Assembly: GCF_000420545.1 (NCBI RefSeq)
Contig: NZ_ATVD01000006.1
Location: 1-64,000, forward strand
Direction: 5' to 3'
Source: Arenimonas oryziterrae DSM 21050 = YC6267
Lineage (GTDB): Bacteria; Pseudomonadota; Gammaproteobacteria; Xanthomonadales; Xanthomonadaceae
DNA length: 64,000 bases
Positions within the stretch are counted from its first letter, which is position 1. The number at the start of each line of letters is the position of its first letter. The notes beneath the pieces are model-generated. The model was not told the DNA's origin. It ran no database searches and was given only the letters and a program-made list of their open reading frames with translations. This document shows positions 8,216 through 17,821 of the stretch, piece after piece. The position numbers and the translations under genes were made by a program.

Positions 8216-10768
8216 TCAGACCTGCTCTTGTCCGTCGAGTTCGACGTGCGGCTTCCAGACGTCTTTCTCGCCCGGACGCAGCAGCCAGCGGCACAGTGCT
8301 GGCAGGAAGATGATCGCGGCGATCATGTTCACGATGAACATGAAGGTCAGCATGATGCCCATGTCCGCCTGGAACTTCAGGTCGGAGAACATCCACATCG
8401 CCACACCGGCAGCCAGCGTGAACGCCGTGTAGAAGATCGCGATGCCGGTCGTCTTGAGCGCGATGAAGTACGACTCGCTCAGCGTCTTGCCCGAGTTCAT
8501 CGCCTCGCGCATGCGCGCGAAGATATAGATGCCGTAGTCGACACCAATGCCCACGCCGAGCGCGACCACGCACAGCGTGTTGATCTTCATGCCGATGCCG
8601 AGTTGCACCATCAGCGAATGGCCCAGCTCCGTGACCAGCACCAACGGCAGCAGGATGCACAGGGCTGCGCGCGGACTGCGGAAACTGATCAGGCACATCA
8701 CGAACACCGCGCCGTACAGCAGATAGAGAATGAAGTGTTCCTTCTCACGCACGGTGTCGTTGATCGCCGCCATTACGCCGACGTTGCCGGTCGCCAGACG
8801 CAGGTTGACCTGGTCGCTGTGGAAGCTCGGATCCGCAGCGGCCTTGGCGGCGAGCTGCTTCTGCAAGTTGCCGGGCACGAAGGCCTGGTTCTCGACACGG
8901 AATTTCTTCGCCGCCGCGACCACGCGGTCGATCGTCGTGGCCTGGTGATCGGAGGTGAAGATCGTCACCGGAATCGCACTGCAGTCGGCATTGAGCAGAC
9001 CCGAGTCGGTCTCGAAGCTCTGCGTGGCTTGACGCAGCGTGTCCGGATCGCGAGGCAGCACGCGCCAGCGCACCGAACCGTCGTTCCAGCCGGCGTTGAC
9101 GATCTTGGCCGCGAGCGGCAGCGTCATCACCTGTTCCACGCCCTGCACGTTCTGCATGTGCCAGGCGAAACGATCGATCGTCTCCATCGCCGGATAGCTG
9201 CTCGTGCAGGCGCCCGGGGCGGCTTCGGCGATCACGCTGAGGATATCCACGCCCAACGAGAACTTGCTGCTGATGACGCCAGCGTCGATGTTGTAGCGCG
9301 CGTCGGCTTTCAGTTCGGCCACGCCCTTCTGGGCATCGCCGACCATCACGCGGTTGCCGTACTGCCAGGCGAAGAACCAGACCACCAGGCCGACCACGAT
9401 CACGCCCATCGCGGCCGACGGCCGGCTGAGCTTGGCCAGGGCCAGCCAGATCTTGTCGAACTGGGTCAGCTGGCGCAGGCGGAATTCGCGCTTGCGGTCG
9501 AGATTGCGCAGCTTGGTGTAGCTCAACAGCACCGGCAGCAGGATCAGGTCGGTGAGGATCGTGATCGCGACGCCGATCGTGGCGGTGATCGCGAGTTCCT
9601 TGATCATCTGGATCGGAATGAACCAGATCGCACCGAAACCGATGCAGCCGGCCAGCAGGGCCACCGTACCGGGAACGAGCAGCATGCGGAACGACAGGCG
9701 TGCGGCTTCGAGCGGCGGCAGCGCATCTTTGGCGCGCAGGCGCAGCTCTTCCACGCTGCCCTCTTCCAACCCGCCGAAGAAGATCTCGCCGCGGAAGCGG
9801 TTGATCATCTGCTCGCCGTGACTGACTGCGATCGCGAATATGAGGAAGGGCGTGAGCATGTTCATCGGATCAATGCCGAAGCCCATGAGCTTGAGCGCGC
9901 CAAGCATCCAGGTCACCGAAATCAGCGCCGACAGCACGGTCAGGCTGGCCAGCTTCACCGACGAGGAATACAGGAACAGCAGCAACCAGGTGAAGGCGAT
10001 GGTGATCGCGAAGAACTTGACCACCGACAGCGCGCCATCGGTGATGTCGCCGACCATCTTGGCGAAACCGATGATGTGCACGCAGACGCCCTTGGCGCCA
10101 GGCACGGGCTTGCCCTGCTCGGCGGCGCGGCACGAGGCCGGGTCGGTTTCGTACTTCGTGCGGATCGCCTCGAGCTGGTGGCCGATGTCCTGGTAGTTCA
10201 ACGGCTTGACGCCGGCGTTCTCGGGAATCAGGTCGGCCCAGATCATCGCGCCGGAATAGTCCTTGGCGACGAAACGGCCGACGATGTTGGCCTTGACGAT
10301 GTTGCCGCGGATCGTTTCGAACTGTTCGGGCGCGGCGACGAAGCCGGCGGTGTTGGGCGAGAAGTCCTGCGGAATCACGTTGCCGCCCGCGAGACCGTCC
10401 TCGACGACCTCGATGAAACGCACGTTCGGCGTGAACAGCGAGCGCACGCGCGCATCGTCGGTCGCATCGAGGTTGATCACGTCGTTGGTGACGTGCTCGA
10501 GCGTGCCCATGAACTGCTGGTCGAACATGTTGCCGTCTTTGGCCATGACCGCGACCAAGACGCGGTTGGCACCGCCGAAGTCCTGTTCGTAGTCCAGGAA
10601 CGTCTGCATGTATTCGTGCTGCAGCGGAATCTGCTTCTTGAAGCCGGCATCGACCTTGAGCTGATAGGCCATGATGGCCATCAGCACGGTGATGGCCGCG
10701 AACACCACCAGCACGACCGGGCGCGCGCCGAAGACGATTTTTTCTGCGAAGCGACTGAAAGCGCTCAT
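8216..10768 (-). CDS. RND/MMPL-family transporter
   Basis: 850 residues from the ATG at 10768, chosen for a GGAG 5 bases before it; a frame 12 codons longer overlaps the upstream gene. One transmembrane helix near residues 15-35, a large periplasmic domain, helices 2-6, a second periplasmic domain and helices 7-12, the duplicated RND/MMPL plan. SHGEQMINR and GVGIGVDYGIYIFAR mark helices 4 and 10. Members of this branch (HpnN, MmpL) move lipids or hydrophobic molecules across the envelope. It is the last gene of the DUF1302-DUF1329-YCF48 cluster, 10 bp after the YCF48-like gene. Substrate unknown. Confidence 0.88.
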   Translation of the reverse strand: MSAFSRFAEKIVFGARPVVLVVFAAITVLMAIMAYQLKVDAGFKKQIPLQHEYMQTFLDYEQDFGGANRVLVAVMAKDGNMFDQQFMGTLEHVTNDVINLDATDDARVRSLFTPNVRFIEVVEDGLAGGNVIPQDFSPNTAGFVAAPEQFETIRGNIVKANIVGRFVAKDYSGAMIWADLIPENAGVKPLNYQDIGHQLEAIRTKYETDPASCRAAEQGKPVPGAKGVCVHIIGFAKMVGDITDGALSVVKFFAITIAFTWLLLFLYSSSVKLASLTVLSALISVTWMLGALKLMGFGIDPMNMLTPFLIFAIAVSHGEQMINRFRGEIFFGGLEEGSVEELRLRAKDALPPLEAARLSFRMLLVPGTVALLAGCIGFGAIWFIPIQMIKELAITATIGVAITILTDLILLPVLLSYTKLRNLDRKREFRLRQLTQFDKIWLALAKLSRPSAAMGVIVVGLVVWFFAWQYGNRVMVGDAQKGVAELKADARYNIDAGVISSKFSLGVDILSVIAEAAPGACTSSYPAMETIDRFAWHMQNVQGVEQVMTLPLAAKIVNAGWNDGSVRWRVLPRDPDTLRQATQSFETDSGLLNADCSAIPVTIFTSDHQATTIDRVVAAAKKFRVENQAFVPGNLQKQLAAKAAADPSFHSDQVNLRLATGNVGVMAAINDTVREKEHFILYLLYGAVFVMCLISFRSPRAALCILLPLVLVTELGHSLMVQLGIGMKINTLCVVALGVGIGVDYGIYIFARMREAMNSGKTLSESYFIALKTTGIAIFYTAFTLAAGVAMWMFSDLKFQADMGIMLTFMFIVNMIAAIIFLPALCRWLLRPGEKDVWKPHVELDGQEQV

Positions 10769-10778
10769 GGTGACTCCA

Positions 10779-11936
10779 TCACTTCGGAAGGTAGAGATCG
10801 GCACCCTTGTCGCCGATCAGAACGTATTGACCGCTCTCGGCCGCTTGCACGCCGGCCAGCACGGGGATTTCCCCGAGCTTGTTGGCGAAGGTCGCCGCGA
10901 CGAACGGCGAGTTGCCGTCCTTGCGCGTCAACACCAGGCCGTTCGCGCCGACGAGCACCGCGCCGCCGTTGGCGAGCGGCTGGCCGCCGAGCAGGGAGGC
11001 CTTGCCGCCGGTTTCGACCTTGCGCCAGGTGTTGCCCAGATCGTCGGATTCGTAGGCGTTGCCGCGCAGGCCGAACACCAGGATGTGGTCGCCGCCGCCG
11101 GGCCAGGACATTACGCCGAACATCGAGCCTTGATACGGGAAGCGACCTTTGCTCCAGGTCGCGCCCCCATCGGTGGAACGCAGGAAGGTGCCGCGCTCGC
11201 CGACGATGACCATCGCACCGGAATCGGTGCGCGCGATCGCGTTGAAATGCGGATCGGCCTCGTCGCTGAGTGCAAGCTGGTCGCTGCTAAAGGTCCAGTC
11301 GTCGCCCTGGGGCTTGGCCGCCGCCGCGGGCGCTGCACTGCCCAGCGACACTTTCTGCGGCGTCCAGGTGACGCCGGCATCGTGCGTGACCAGCAGCAGG
11401 CTGTAGGCGCCGACAGCAATGCCGTTGCTGGCGTCGGTGAACATCAGATCGAGTACCGGCACGCCGTGCGTCGGATCCTGGTCATCGGCCGACCACGGCG
11501 CGACGCGTTGCCGCTGCCAGGTCTGGCCACCGTCGGCCGAGTGCACGATCACGCCGTCGTGGCCGCCGGCCCAGAGCTGGCCGTCGGCACTGGCGATTGC
11601 GGTCAATGCCGAACGCGTCGGCACCTTGAGTTGTGTCCAGGTCTTGCCGTCATCGCCGGAGGTCAGCGCGTGACCGCGCTCTCCGACGGCGAACAGGCCC
11701 GAACTCGTGCGCGTGATGTCCAGCAGCAGCGCGCGGCTCGCGCGCGGCTCAATCTCGGCGTCGAGAATCGCCGGGTCGTTCTTGGCGATCGCCGGCGCGG
11801 GCGTCGCCGCAGCATCGGCAGGCGCAGCCTCGGCCGCGGCCGGATCGGCGGCGGGCGTCTGCGCAAAAAGGGGAAGGGTCAGGGCTACCAGCAAGGCGCC
11901 AGCGAGGCGCGTGCTGCGAGGGTGAAGCGGGGGCAT
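10779..11936 (-). CDS. YCF48/BNR-repeat periplasmic protein
   Basis: 385 residues from the ATG at 11936, which has GGGAG 8 bases before it. The N-terminus is a signal peptide (LAGALLVALTLPLFAQ) followed by an Ala/Pro-rich linker (about 25-60). From about residue 70 on there are repeated SxDGGxTW blades (TSGDDGKTW, HSADGGQTW, THDAGVTW, RSTDGGATW, ESDDLGNTW), giving a beta-propeller of the YCF48/HCF136 type. HCF136 assembles photosystem II in chloroplasts; the bacterial non-photosynthetic members are found with RND transporters and DUF1329 proteins and their role is not known. Here it probably works with the RND protein, 10 bp downstream. Confidence 0.88.
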   Translation of the reverse strand: MPPLHPRSTRLAGALLVALTLPLFAQTPAADPAAAEAAPADAAATPAPAIAKNDPAILDAEIEPRASRALLLDITRTSSGLFAVGERGHALTSGDDGKTWTQLKVPTRSALTAIASADGQLWAGGHDGVIVHSADGGQTWQRQRVAPWSADDQDPTHGVPVLDLMFTDASNGIAVGAYSLLLVTHDAGVTWTPQKVSLGSAAPAAAAKPQGDDWTFSSDQLALSDEADPHFNAIARTDSGAMVIVGERGTFLRSTDGGATWSKGRFPYQGSMFGVMSWPGGGDHILVFGLRGNAYESDDLGNTWRKVETGGKASLLGGQPLANGGAVLVGANGLVLTRKDGNSPFVAATFANKLGEIPVLAGVQAAESGQYVLIGDKGADLYLPK

Positions 11937-12017
11937 AGATTTCTCCCGGGGGGCCACGGCACGCACGGGGCCCGGAAAGCAGCCGCGCCCAGGAAGGGCG
12001 CGGCTGGTGTGGCTTGA

Positions 12018-13382
12018 TTAACGAACGCCGCTATCGCGCAGGTTTTGTGGCGAGTAGTCGGCGGGAGTGCTCTGGAAGCTGAAATCACGCGGCTTGTCCT
12101 GGTTGTCCAGGAGGCCGGAGATGTAACGACCCGACTTCAGGTCGTAATGGGTTTCCAGCGTGGTCCACAGCGTCGGCACTTCGTAGTAGTTGATCGGAAG
12201 CGCTTCCGAGTAACGCCACAACTTACCCTGGCCGTCGTAGTGGTCGACCATCACGATCTGCCAGCTGTCTTCGTCCAGATAGAACGTGCGACGGCTGTTG
12301 ATGTGACGCTGGCCGGCCTTGAGCTTGGCTTCGACGACCCACACGCGATGCAGCTCGTAACGGATGTAGTCGGGGTTGATGTGACCCGGGCGAACCAGAT
12401 CGCTGACCTTGGTGCTGCTCGCATCGGCTTTGTAGTCGTTGTACGGGATGAGCATTTCCTTCTTGCCCACCAGCGTCCAGCTGAAGCGATCCATCGCGCC
12501 GTTGAACATGTCGGTCATGTCGTTGGTGCGCAGGCCGTCGGACGCGGTACCCGGATTGTCGTAAGCGACGTTCGGGGCGCGACGCACGCGACGCTGACCG
12601 GGGTTGTACACCCAGGCCTGACGCGGCTGCGCCTTGGCGTTCAAGGTTTCATGGACCAGCAGCACGCCGCCGGCCAGACGCGCCGGAGCCAGGACGTCCT
12701 GCTTGAAGTACAGCAGTGCGTTGTTGATCGACTCGGACGTGTTGCCGGGCTTGTAGTACAGACCCAGGATTTCTTCCTGCAGGCGCACCAGCGTGTACGC
12801 ACCACCGGCGGTCGGCGCCGCCTGGTTGGAGTAGCTGCGCACCGACAGGCCCTTGTACTTCAGCTTGTGGTTCCAGATCGCCTCGTAGGCATTGTTCGGG
12901 ATCGGGAACGGGAAGCCCTCGGCGCAACCCTGGATGCCTTCGCCATCGGCGATGAGCTTGCAGGAGGTCGCGTTCTTCTTGGTGAAGTCGTAGGTGCGCT
13001 GCGGGAACGAAGCACTGCGACGGCTCGGATACACGTCCATGCGGAAGGACTTGTAACGACCGAACATCGCCTTCTGGCCTTCCGACAAACGATCGGCGTA
13101 CTGGCCGAAGTTCGCCGGTGTCACCTGGAACAGAACCTTGTCCGAGGCGTAGGGATCGATGTGCGACTGGCCGATCTTGTAACCCGCCGGCGGACGCGTG
13201 ATGCCGCCTTCCCAGGCCGGGATCGTGCCGGCGGCATTGCCGGCCTTTTCCGAACCCATCGGGGTGAGACGGCCGCCGAGCTGGCCGGCCTTCTCGGCGG
13301 TGGTGTTCGCCGAAGCGATACCTGCCGTCAGCACTGCGGCGCTGGCGAGTGTCGCCAGCGCAGTTTTCTTGATCAATTTCAT
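12018..13382 (-). CDS. DUF1329 periplasmic protein (LolA/LolB-like fold)
   Basis: 454 residues with a cleavable signal peptide (ALATLASAAVLTAGIASA). The mature N-terminus (LTPMGSEKAGNAAGTIPAWEGG) and FPIPNNAYEAIWNHKL, DMFNGAMDRFSW, HRVWVVEAKL and SRRTFYLDEDSWQI are family hallmarks of DUF1329. The fold predicted for the family resembles the lipoprotein carriers LolA/LolB, a half-open beta barrel for a greasy ligand, so a shuttle between inner-membrane RND pump and outer membrane is likely (inference). GGGAGG precedes the ATG. Gap to DUF1302 is 20 bp. Confidence 0.9.
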   Translation of the reverse strand: MKLIKKTALATLASAAVLTAGIASANTTAEKAGQLGGRLTPMGSEKAGNAAGTIPAWEGGITRPPAGYKIGQSHIDPYASDKVLFQVTPANFGQYADRLSEGQKAMFGRYKSFRMDVYPSRRSASFPQRTYDFTKKNATSCKLIADGEGIQGCAEGFPFPIPNNAYEAIWNHKLKYKGLSVRSYSNQAAPTAGGAYTLVRLQEEILGLYYKPGNTSESINNALLYFKQDVLAPARLAGGVLLVHETLNAKAQPRQAWVYNPGQRRVRRAPNVAYDNPGTASDGLRTNDMTDMFNGAMDRFSWTLVGKKEMLIPYNDYKADASSTKVSDLVRPGHINPDYIRYELHRVWVVEAKLKAGQRHINSRRTFYLDEDSWQIVMVDHYDGQGKLWRYSEALPINYYEVPTLWTTLETHYDLKSGRYISGLLDNQDKPRDFSFQSTPADYSPQNLRDSGVR

Positions 13383-13402
13383 CGTCTGCCCTCCCTAATG
13401 GC

Positions 13403-15505
13403 TCAGAACGAATACTTGACGGTGAAAGAAGCGAAATCGCGGTCGGCGATCTGGTTGTACGGCTTGCCACCGAAGAAGCTGGTGTAGCTGATGTCGAACA
13501 CGAGCTTGTTCAGATAGTTGGCCTCGACACCCAGAGTGCCCGATTTGCGACCCTCGAGGAAGTTGCCGCCCGGGCCCGGGGTGATGCCGTTGACGTCATG
13601 ATTGAACGCGACGCGTGGCGACAGCGTGACCGGGGTACCGAAGACGCTGTTGTAGTCGGCCTTGGCCGCCACGCGATAGCCCCACGAGAACTGCGTCGGG
13701 AAACCACCGGTCAGCTTCTGCGGGTTGCGCAGGCAGGAGAACTGGAGGAAGCCGGCCGGACCCGCGGCGGCGACGCCGGAGACATCGCAGCCACCACCGG
13801 TATCGGTGCCTTCACCTTCGTAACGCAGTTCGCTTTGCGGCGGCAGATCCCACACTTCGGTCGCGCCGACTTCACCCACGAGGGCGATCTGGTCGGAACC
13901 CAGCGCCTGGCCGAAGGCCTTGGTGAAGGTCATCTGCAGCTGCGAGACCTTGTGACGGCGCCAGCCACGCACGGTCTGACCGGACGTGAAGTTGCCGAGC
14001 TGGCTGCCGAAATACAGCGCCGGCGGCGTGGCCGGGTTCAGCGCCAGGATCTGGTTGACCGGGGTCAGCGCGGCGAACAGCAATTCGACGTCGTCGACCT
14101 GCAGCGGCATGTTCGGACGGTGGCTGATTTCACCCTGCCAGGCGACACCGCCCGGGAGCGTGGTGTTCCAGCTGATGCCGTACATCTGGATGTCTTCAGG
14201 GAACTCGACGTAGTAATTCGCGTACGCCGCCGGCGAACGACCCGCACCCAGCTGCGCCGGGGTGATGCTCGTGGCGGTGCCCGACAGCAGCGGCAGGCGG
14301 CTGTGGTAGTTCAGGAAGTAGAACGCGAAGTCGGTGTTGCCCCAGTTCTCGGCGAACCAGTGCAGGGCGATGCCGTACTGGCCGGTGTCCGGCGCATTGC
14401 GGTTCGGGCCACGGGCGACGGCGTTGCCGCAACCGATGGTGATGATCTGCGCGGCCGCGGCCGAGGCGGCAGCAGCCACCTTGGGGAACGGCGCCGGGAT
14501 CAGAGCCGGATTGGCCGTGTACATCGCAACGAGCTGCGCATAACGGTCGCTGTTGACGACGCCGCCGGGGCCGGTCTGGCAGGTGGCGCTATACAGCTCG
14601 GGATTGAAGACCGGCTGCGGCGTGGTGCCGAAGCCCAGCATCACGTAGGTACCGCCCGGCGACGCGAAGTCGTTCGAGCTGAAGTAGGTGCCCGACGGAT
14701 CGATTTCGACTTCTTCGAACTCGAGCATGTACAGGGCTTCGACCGACAGGTTCTCGGTGAAGCTGAAAGAGCCCCACAGCATGTCGATCGGCTGGAAGGC
14801 TTCCTTCAGTTCCGAACCGGCAACGCGCAGCTTGGACACGTCGATCGGGTTGATGACGTTGATGCCGTTCTGGATGAAGGTGCTCTCGCCCCAGCTCACG
14901 ACCTGGCGGCCGATGCGGAAGCTGCCCTTGTGATCGCCGATGGTGAAGTCGTGATAGATGAACGCGTCGAGCAGACGGAAGTCCTTGCCTACCTTCTCCT
15001 GCGCGGCCTTGGTCAGGTCCGTGCGGTCGGTGTTGTCGACGTCATAGAAGTAGGTCGCGCGGGTGAACGCACCCCAGTCGCGGTATTTCAGGCTCAGCTC
15101 GGAGGTGACCTTGAAGGCGTTCGAGAACGCGTCGCCCTCGTCCCACTTCACGTCGCCGTCGTCGCGGTTGGCCGAGAAGCGGCCGCGGGCGGCGATCTGC
15201 GCGGCCGAACCCGGCACGCCGCCGGTCGACGCGCAACGACCCAGGTTGCCGGGCGGAATCGCGGCCAGCGGGAAGTTCTGCGAGCAGAGCGCCGGATCGA
15301 AGTAGGACTTGCCGATGAGGCCGTCGTTCGGCGCTTCGGTGCGGACCGAGATGCCGTAGGAGACGGTGGTGTCGAGGCTGCCGGTCAGTTCACCCTTCCC
15401 GAACTCGAAGGCCTGCGCGGCCGGGGCGGTGAGCAGGGCAACGGCGACGGCTGCAGCCAAGGGAGCACGGGCGAGCAGCCCGCGCAGAGGTTGTTGGGAT
15501 TTCAT
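13403..15505 (-). CDS. DUF1302 outer-membrane beta-barrel protein
   Basis: 700 residues; signal peptide to about residue 32 (AAAVAVALLTAPAAQAFEF), then alternating beta-strand pattern and a final FTVKYSF, the C-terminal phenylalanine recognised by the BAM machinery. Motifs FEFGKGELTGSLDTTVSYG, GSFRIGRQVVSWGES and INVINPIDVSKLR are typical of DUF1302. Two Cys pairs occur in extracellular-loop-like segments. First gene of the four-gene cluster, so it presumably supplies the outer-membrane step for the hydrophobic ligand handled by the DUF1329 and RND partners. GAGGA precedes the ATG. About 270 bp of noncoding DNA upstream should hold the promoter. Confidence 0.9.
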   Translation of the reverse strand: MKSQQPLRGLLARAPLAAAVAVALLTAPAAQAFEFGKGELTGSLDTTVSYGISVRTEAPNDGLIGKSYFDPALCSQNFPLAAIPPGNLGRCASTGGVPGSAAQIAARGRFSANRDDGDVKWDEGDAFSNAFKVTSELSLKYRDWGAFTRATYFYDVDNTDRTDLTKAAQEKVGKDFRLLDAFIYHDFTIGDHKGSFRIGRQVVSWGESTFIQNGINVINPIDVSKLRVAGSELKEAFQPIDMLWGSFSFTENLSVEALYMLEFEEVEIDPSGTYFSSNDFASPGGTYVMLGFGTTPQPVFNPELYSATCQTGPGGVVNSDRYAQLVAMYTANPALIPAPFPKVAAAASAAAAQIITIGCGNAVARGPNRNAPDTGQYGIALHWFAENWGNTDFAFYFLNYHSRLPLLSGTATSITPAQLGAGRSPAAYANYYVEFPEDIQMYGISWNTTLPGGVAWQGEISHRPNMPLQVDDVELLFAALTPVNQILALNPATPPALYFGSQLGNFTSGQTVRGWRRHKVSQLQMTFTKAFGQALGSDQIALVGEVGATEVWDLPPQSELRYEGEGTDTGGGCDVSGVAAAGPAGFLQFSCLRNPQKLTGGFPTQFSWGYRVAAKADYNSVFGTPVTLSPRVAFNHDVNGITPGPGGNFLEGRKSGTLGVEANYLNKLVFDISYTSFFGGKPYNQIADRDFASFTVKYSF

Positions 15506-15772
15506 TGCTTCAGATCCTCATCAGGGCAAACGTTCTGGGCGACATGGAGCTGTGCCATCCGGGGCGATGGACAGCAATTGGAATGATGGTCAGCCGAGCA
15601 GGCTGGATGCATCGAAAACTCCCCGGGTTTTGACGCTCTACTCTAACCCCATCTTAAAAGTCCGTTATGCCAAGAAGCAATGCTCCGGCGTACGGAAAAC
15701 AAAATTCTTTTCCATGCTGCGTTGCAGCAAGCCGCTTCCAGACATCGACCCGACCCGCGTCCAGCGCAGAAT

Positions 15773-16618
15773 TCAGGGATCGAACGACCGTAAATGCAGG
15801 CCCAGCGCCTGTTCGACGGGGTGCCGGTCGGCGATCTGGTCGCGCCCGAGTCGGGCCAGGAAGCCGGCGCCGCTCATCGGCAGACGCCCCGTCACCGCCG
15901 CCAGACGGATCAGGACCGCGAACACCGGCGCGGGCAACCGCCATATCCGGCAGCCGGGCACTTGCCGGACCAAAGCGCGACGCACCATCTCGTCGAACCG
16001 CAGCACTTCGCCGCCCGGCAAGTCATAGGCGTACCCGGCGCTGGCCGGCGTGTCCAGGCAGCGCAGCACGGCCTCGGCGATATCGGCCGCGTGCACCGGT
16101 TGCCGATGCCCCAGGCCCGAGCGCGGCAGGGGCACGACGCCCCAGCGCCGGCCAAAGGCGATCAGCACGGAAAGACTGCGGTCCTGACCCAGGCCATAGA
16201 TCAGGGTCGGACGCAGGACCGTCACGGCGGCGCCGGTGAGCGCGGCCGTCTTGAACAGTCTGTCTTCTGCGAGCGCCAAGCGTTCGGCGACATCGCGTTC
16301 GGCCGGATCGGGCGAGTCGTGCTTGAAGTGCCGGCTCGTGGAACCGAGCGCGACCACACGCAAGGGCCCGGTGTGTGCGGGAGCCACACGCTGGAACCAT
16401 TCCGCGAACGCATCCAGCGGACCGAGGCTGAGGATCGTGTCGAGGTCGGCGGACAGAATCGGCGTGGACGGCAGGTCCGCCTGTTGCCAGTCCAGTCCCG
16501 GTTCGTCGGCGCGCGTCCGGCGCGAGACCGCAACGACCGGCACGCCGCGCGCCAGCAATCCCACACGCAGGGCCTGCCCCACCTGCCCGGTGAGACCGAA
16601 GACGAGCACGCGACTCAT
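15773..16618 (-). CDS. NAD-dependent epimerase/dehydratase family protein
   Basis: 281 residues from the ATG at 16618, whose ATGA overlaps the nhaA stop. The N-terminal Rossmann motif is VLFVGLTGQVGQ-like (GLTGQVGQALR, GxxGxxG), followed by VALGSTSRHFKH and VTVLRPTLIYGLG. The usual YxxxK active site is not clearly present, so this may be an atypical, SDR-like reductase or a flavin-reductase-type NAD(P)-binding protein. Last gene of the aceF-lpdA-cax-nhaA operon. Substrate unknown. Confidence 0.8.
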   Translation of the reverse strand: MSRVLVFGLTGQVGQALRVGLLARGVPVVAVSRRTRADEPGLDWQQADLPSTPILSADLDTILSLGPLDAFAEWFQRVAPAHTGPLRVVALGSTSRHFKHDSPDPAERDVAERLALAEDRLFKTAALTGAAVTVLRPTLIYGLGQDRSLSVLIAFGRRWGVVPLPRSGLGHRQPVHAADIAEAVLRCLDTPASAGYAYDLPGGEVLRFDEMVRRALVRQVPGCRIWRLPAPVFAVLIRLAAVTGRLPMSGAGFLARLGRDQIADRHPVEQALGLHLRSFDP

Positions 16619-17820
16619 GACGGGTCCGACGGCAAGGATTTCCACAGCCACGCATAACCCAGCACTGCCGCCAGCAGCGATCCCGACAGGATGCCGACCC
16701 GATTGAGAACGAGCAGATCGGCCTGCCCGGCCTCAAAGGCCAGCGAACCGATGAACAGACTCATCGTGAAACCGATGCCGCAGAGGATCGACATGCCGTA
16801 CAGCATCGACCAGCTCACCTCGGCAGGGCGCTTGGCCAGACCCAAACCGATCAGCGCGACGGCCGTGCCGAAGATGCCGACCTGCTTGCCGACGACCAGA
16901 CCCAGCGCGATACCCAGCGGCACCGGTTCGGCGAGACTGCCCAGACTCAGGCCCGCCAGGGGCACGCCGGCATTGGCGAACGCGAACAACGGCAGGATGC
17001 CGTAGGCGATCCACGGATGCAGGGCATGTTCCAGCGTCTCCAGCGGACGCACCGCCGCGTCGCGCGCCGAGGCCAAGGGAATCGTCATGCCCAGGGCCAC
17101 GCCCGCGAGCGTGGCATGCACGCCGGATTTGAGCAGCGCGACCCACAGCACCGCACCGATCAGCAGATACGGCGCCAGGCGCGTCACGCCCCGGCGATTG
17201 ATCGCGACCAGCGCGAACAGGGCCAGGCCGACGATCGCCAGGGCGGCGAGCGAAAGTTGCTCGGTGTAGAAGATCGCGATGATCAGGATCGCGCCGAGAT
17301 CGTCGGCCACGGCGATCGCGGTCAGCAACAGTTTCAGCGCGACCGGCACGCGCGACCCGAGCAGGGACAGCACGCCGAGCGCAAACGCGATATCGGTCGC
17401 GGCCGGAATCGCCACGCCGCGCATCGCGCCGGCATCGCCGTGGTTGATCAGCGCATACACCGCCATCGGCACGAGCATGCCGCCGAGCGCACAGGCGACC
17501 GGCAAGGTGATCTGGCGGCGATCGGCGAACTGCCCTTCGAGAATTTCGCGCTTGAGCTCCAGGCCCACGAGCAGGAAAAAGATCGCCATCAGCCCGTCGT
17601 TGATCCAGAGCAGCAAGGGCTTGTGCAGATCCAACGCGCCCACACGCAACTGCACGGGCAGATCGAACAGCGCGTGATAGGACGCGGCGAGCGGCGAGTT
17701 CGCCGCGATCAGCGCCAGCACCGCCGCAAGCACCAGCACGATGCCGCCGGCCGATTCCAGACGCAGGAATTCCAGCAGGGCCTGCCGGGCGCGCTGCACC
17801 GGCGCGGTCAGGTCGGGCAT
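16615..17820 (-). CDS. nhaA: Na+/H+ antiporter NhaA
   Basis: Inner-membrane pH-regulated sodium/proton exchanger. 401 residues, twelve hydrophobic helices. The paired aspartates that bind Na+ are in AIAVADDLGAIL, and NDGLMAIFFLLVGLELKRE and PAATDIAFALGVL are clear family motifs. The ATG at 17820 lies one base after the stop of the cation antiporter gene, so both are certainly co-transcribed. An unusual but coherent pairing: two ion exchangers downstream of pyruvate dehydrogenase subunits. Confidence 0.96.
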   Translation of the reverse strand: MPDLTAPVQRARQALLEFLRLESAGGIVLVLAAVLALIAANSPLAASYHALFDLPVQLRVGALDLHKPLLLWINDGLMAIFFLLVGLELKREILEGQFADRRQITLPVACALGGMLVPMAVYALINHGDAGAMRGVAIPAATDIAFALGVLSLLGSRVPVALKLLLTAIAVADDLGAILIIAIFYTEQLSLAALAIVGLALFALVAINRRGVTRLAPYLLIGAVLWVALLKSGVHATLAGVALGMTIPLASARDAAVRPLETLEHALHPWIAYGILPLFAFANAGVPLAGLSLGSLAEPVPLGIALGLVVGKQVGIFGTAVALIGLGLAKRPAEVSWSMLYGMSILCGIGFTMSLFIGSLAFEAGQADLLVLNRVGILSGSLLAAVLGYAWLWKSLPSDPS

Positions 17821-17821
17821 G

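Noticed and set aside
8207-11209. Rightward 1000-codon frame opposite the RND gene
   Set aside because: Shadow of GC-rich codons: biased to His/Arg/Asp/Gln, with no fold motif, and the opposite strand encodes a clear RND transporter.
13598-15586. Rightward 662-codon frame opposite the DUF1302 gene
   Set aside because: Antisense of a clear outer-membrane protein with signal peptide and C-terminal Phe; composition is of shadow type.
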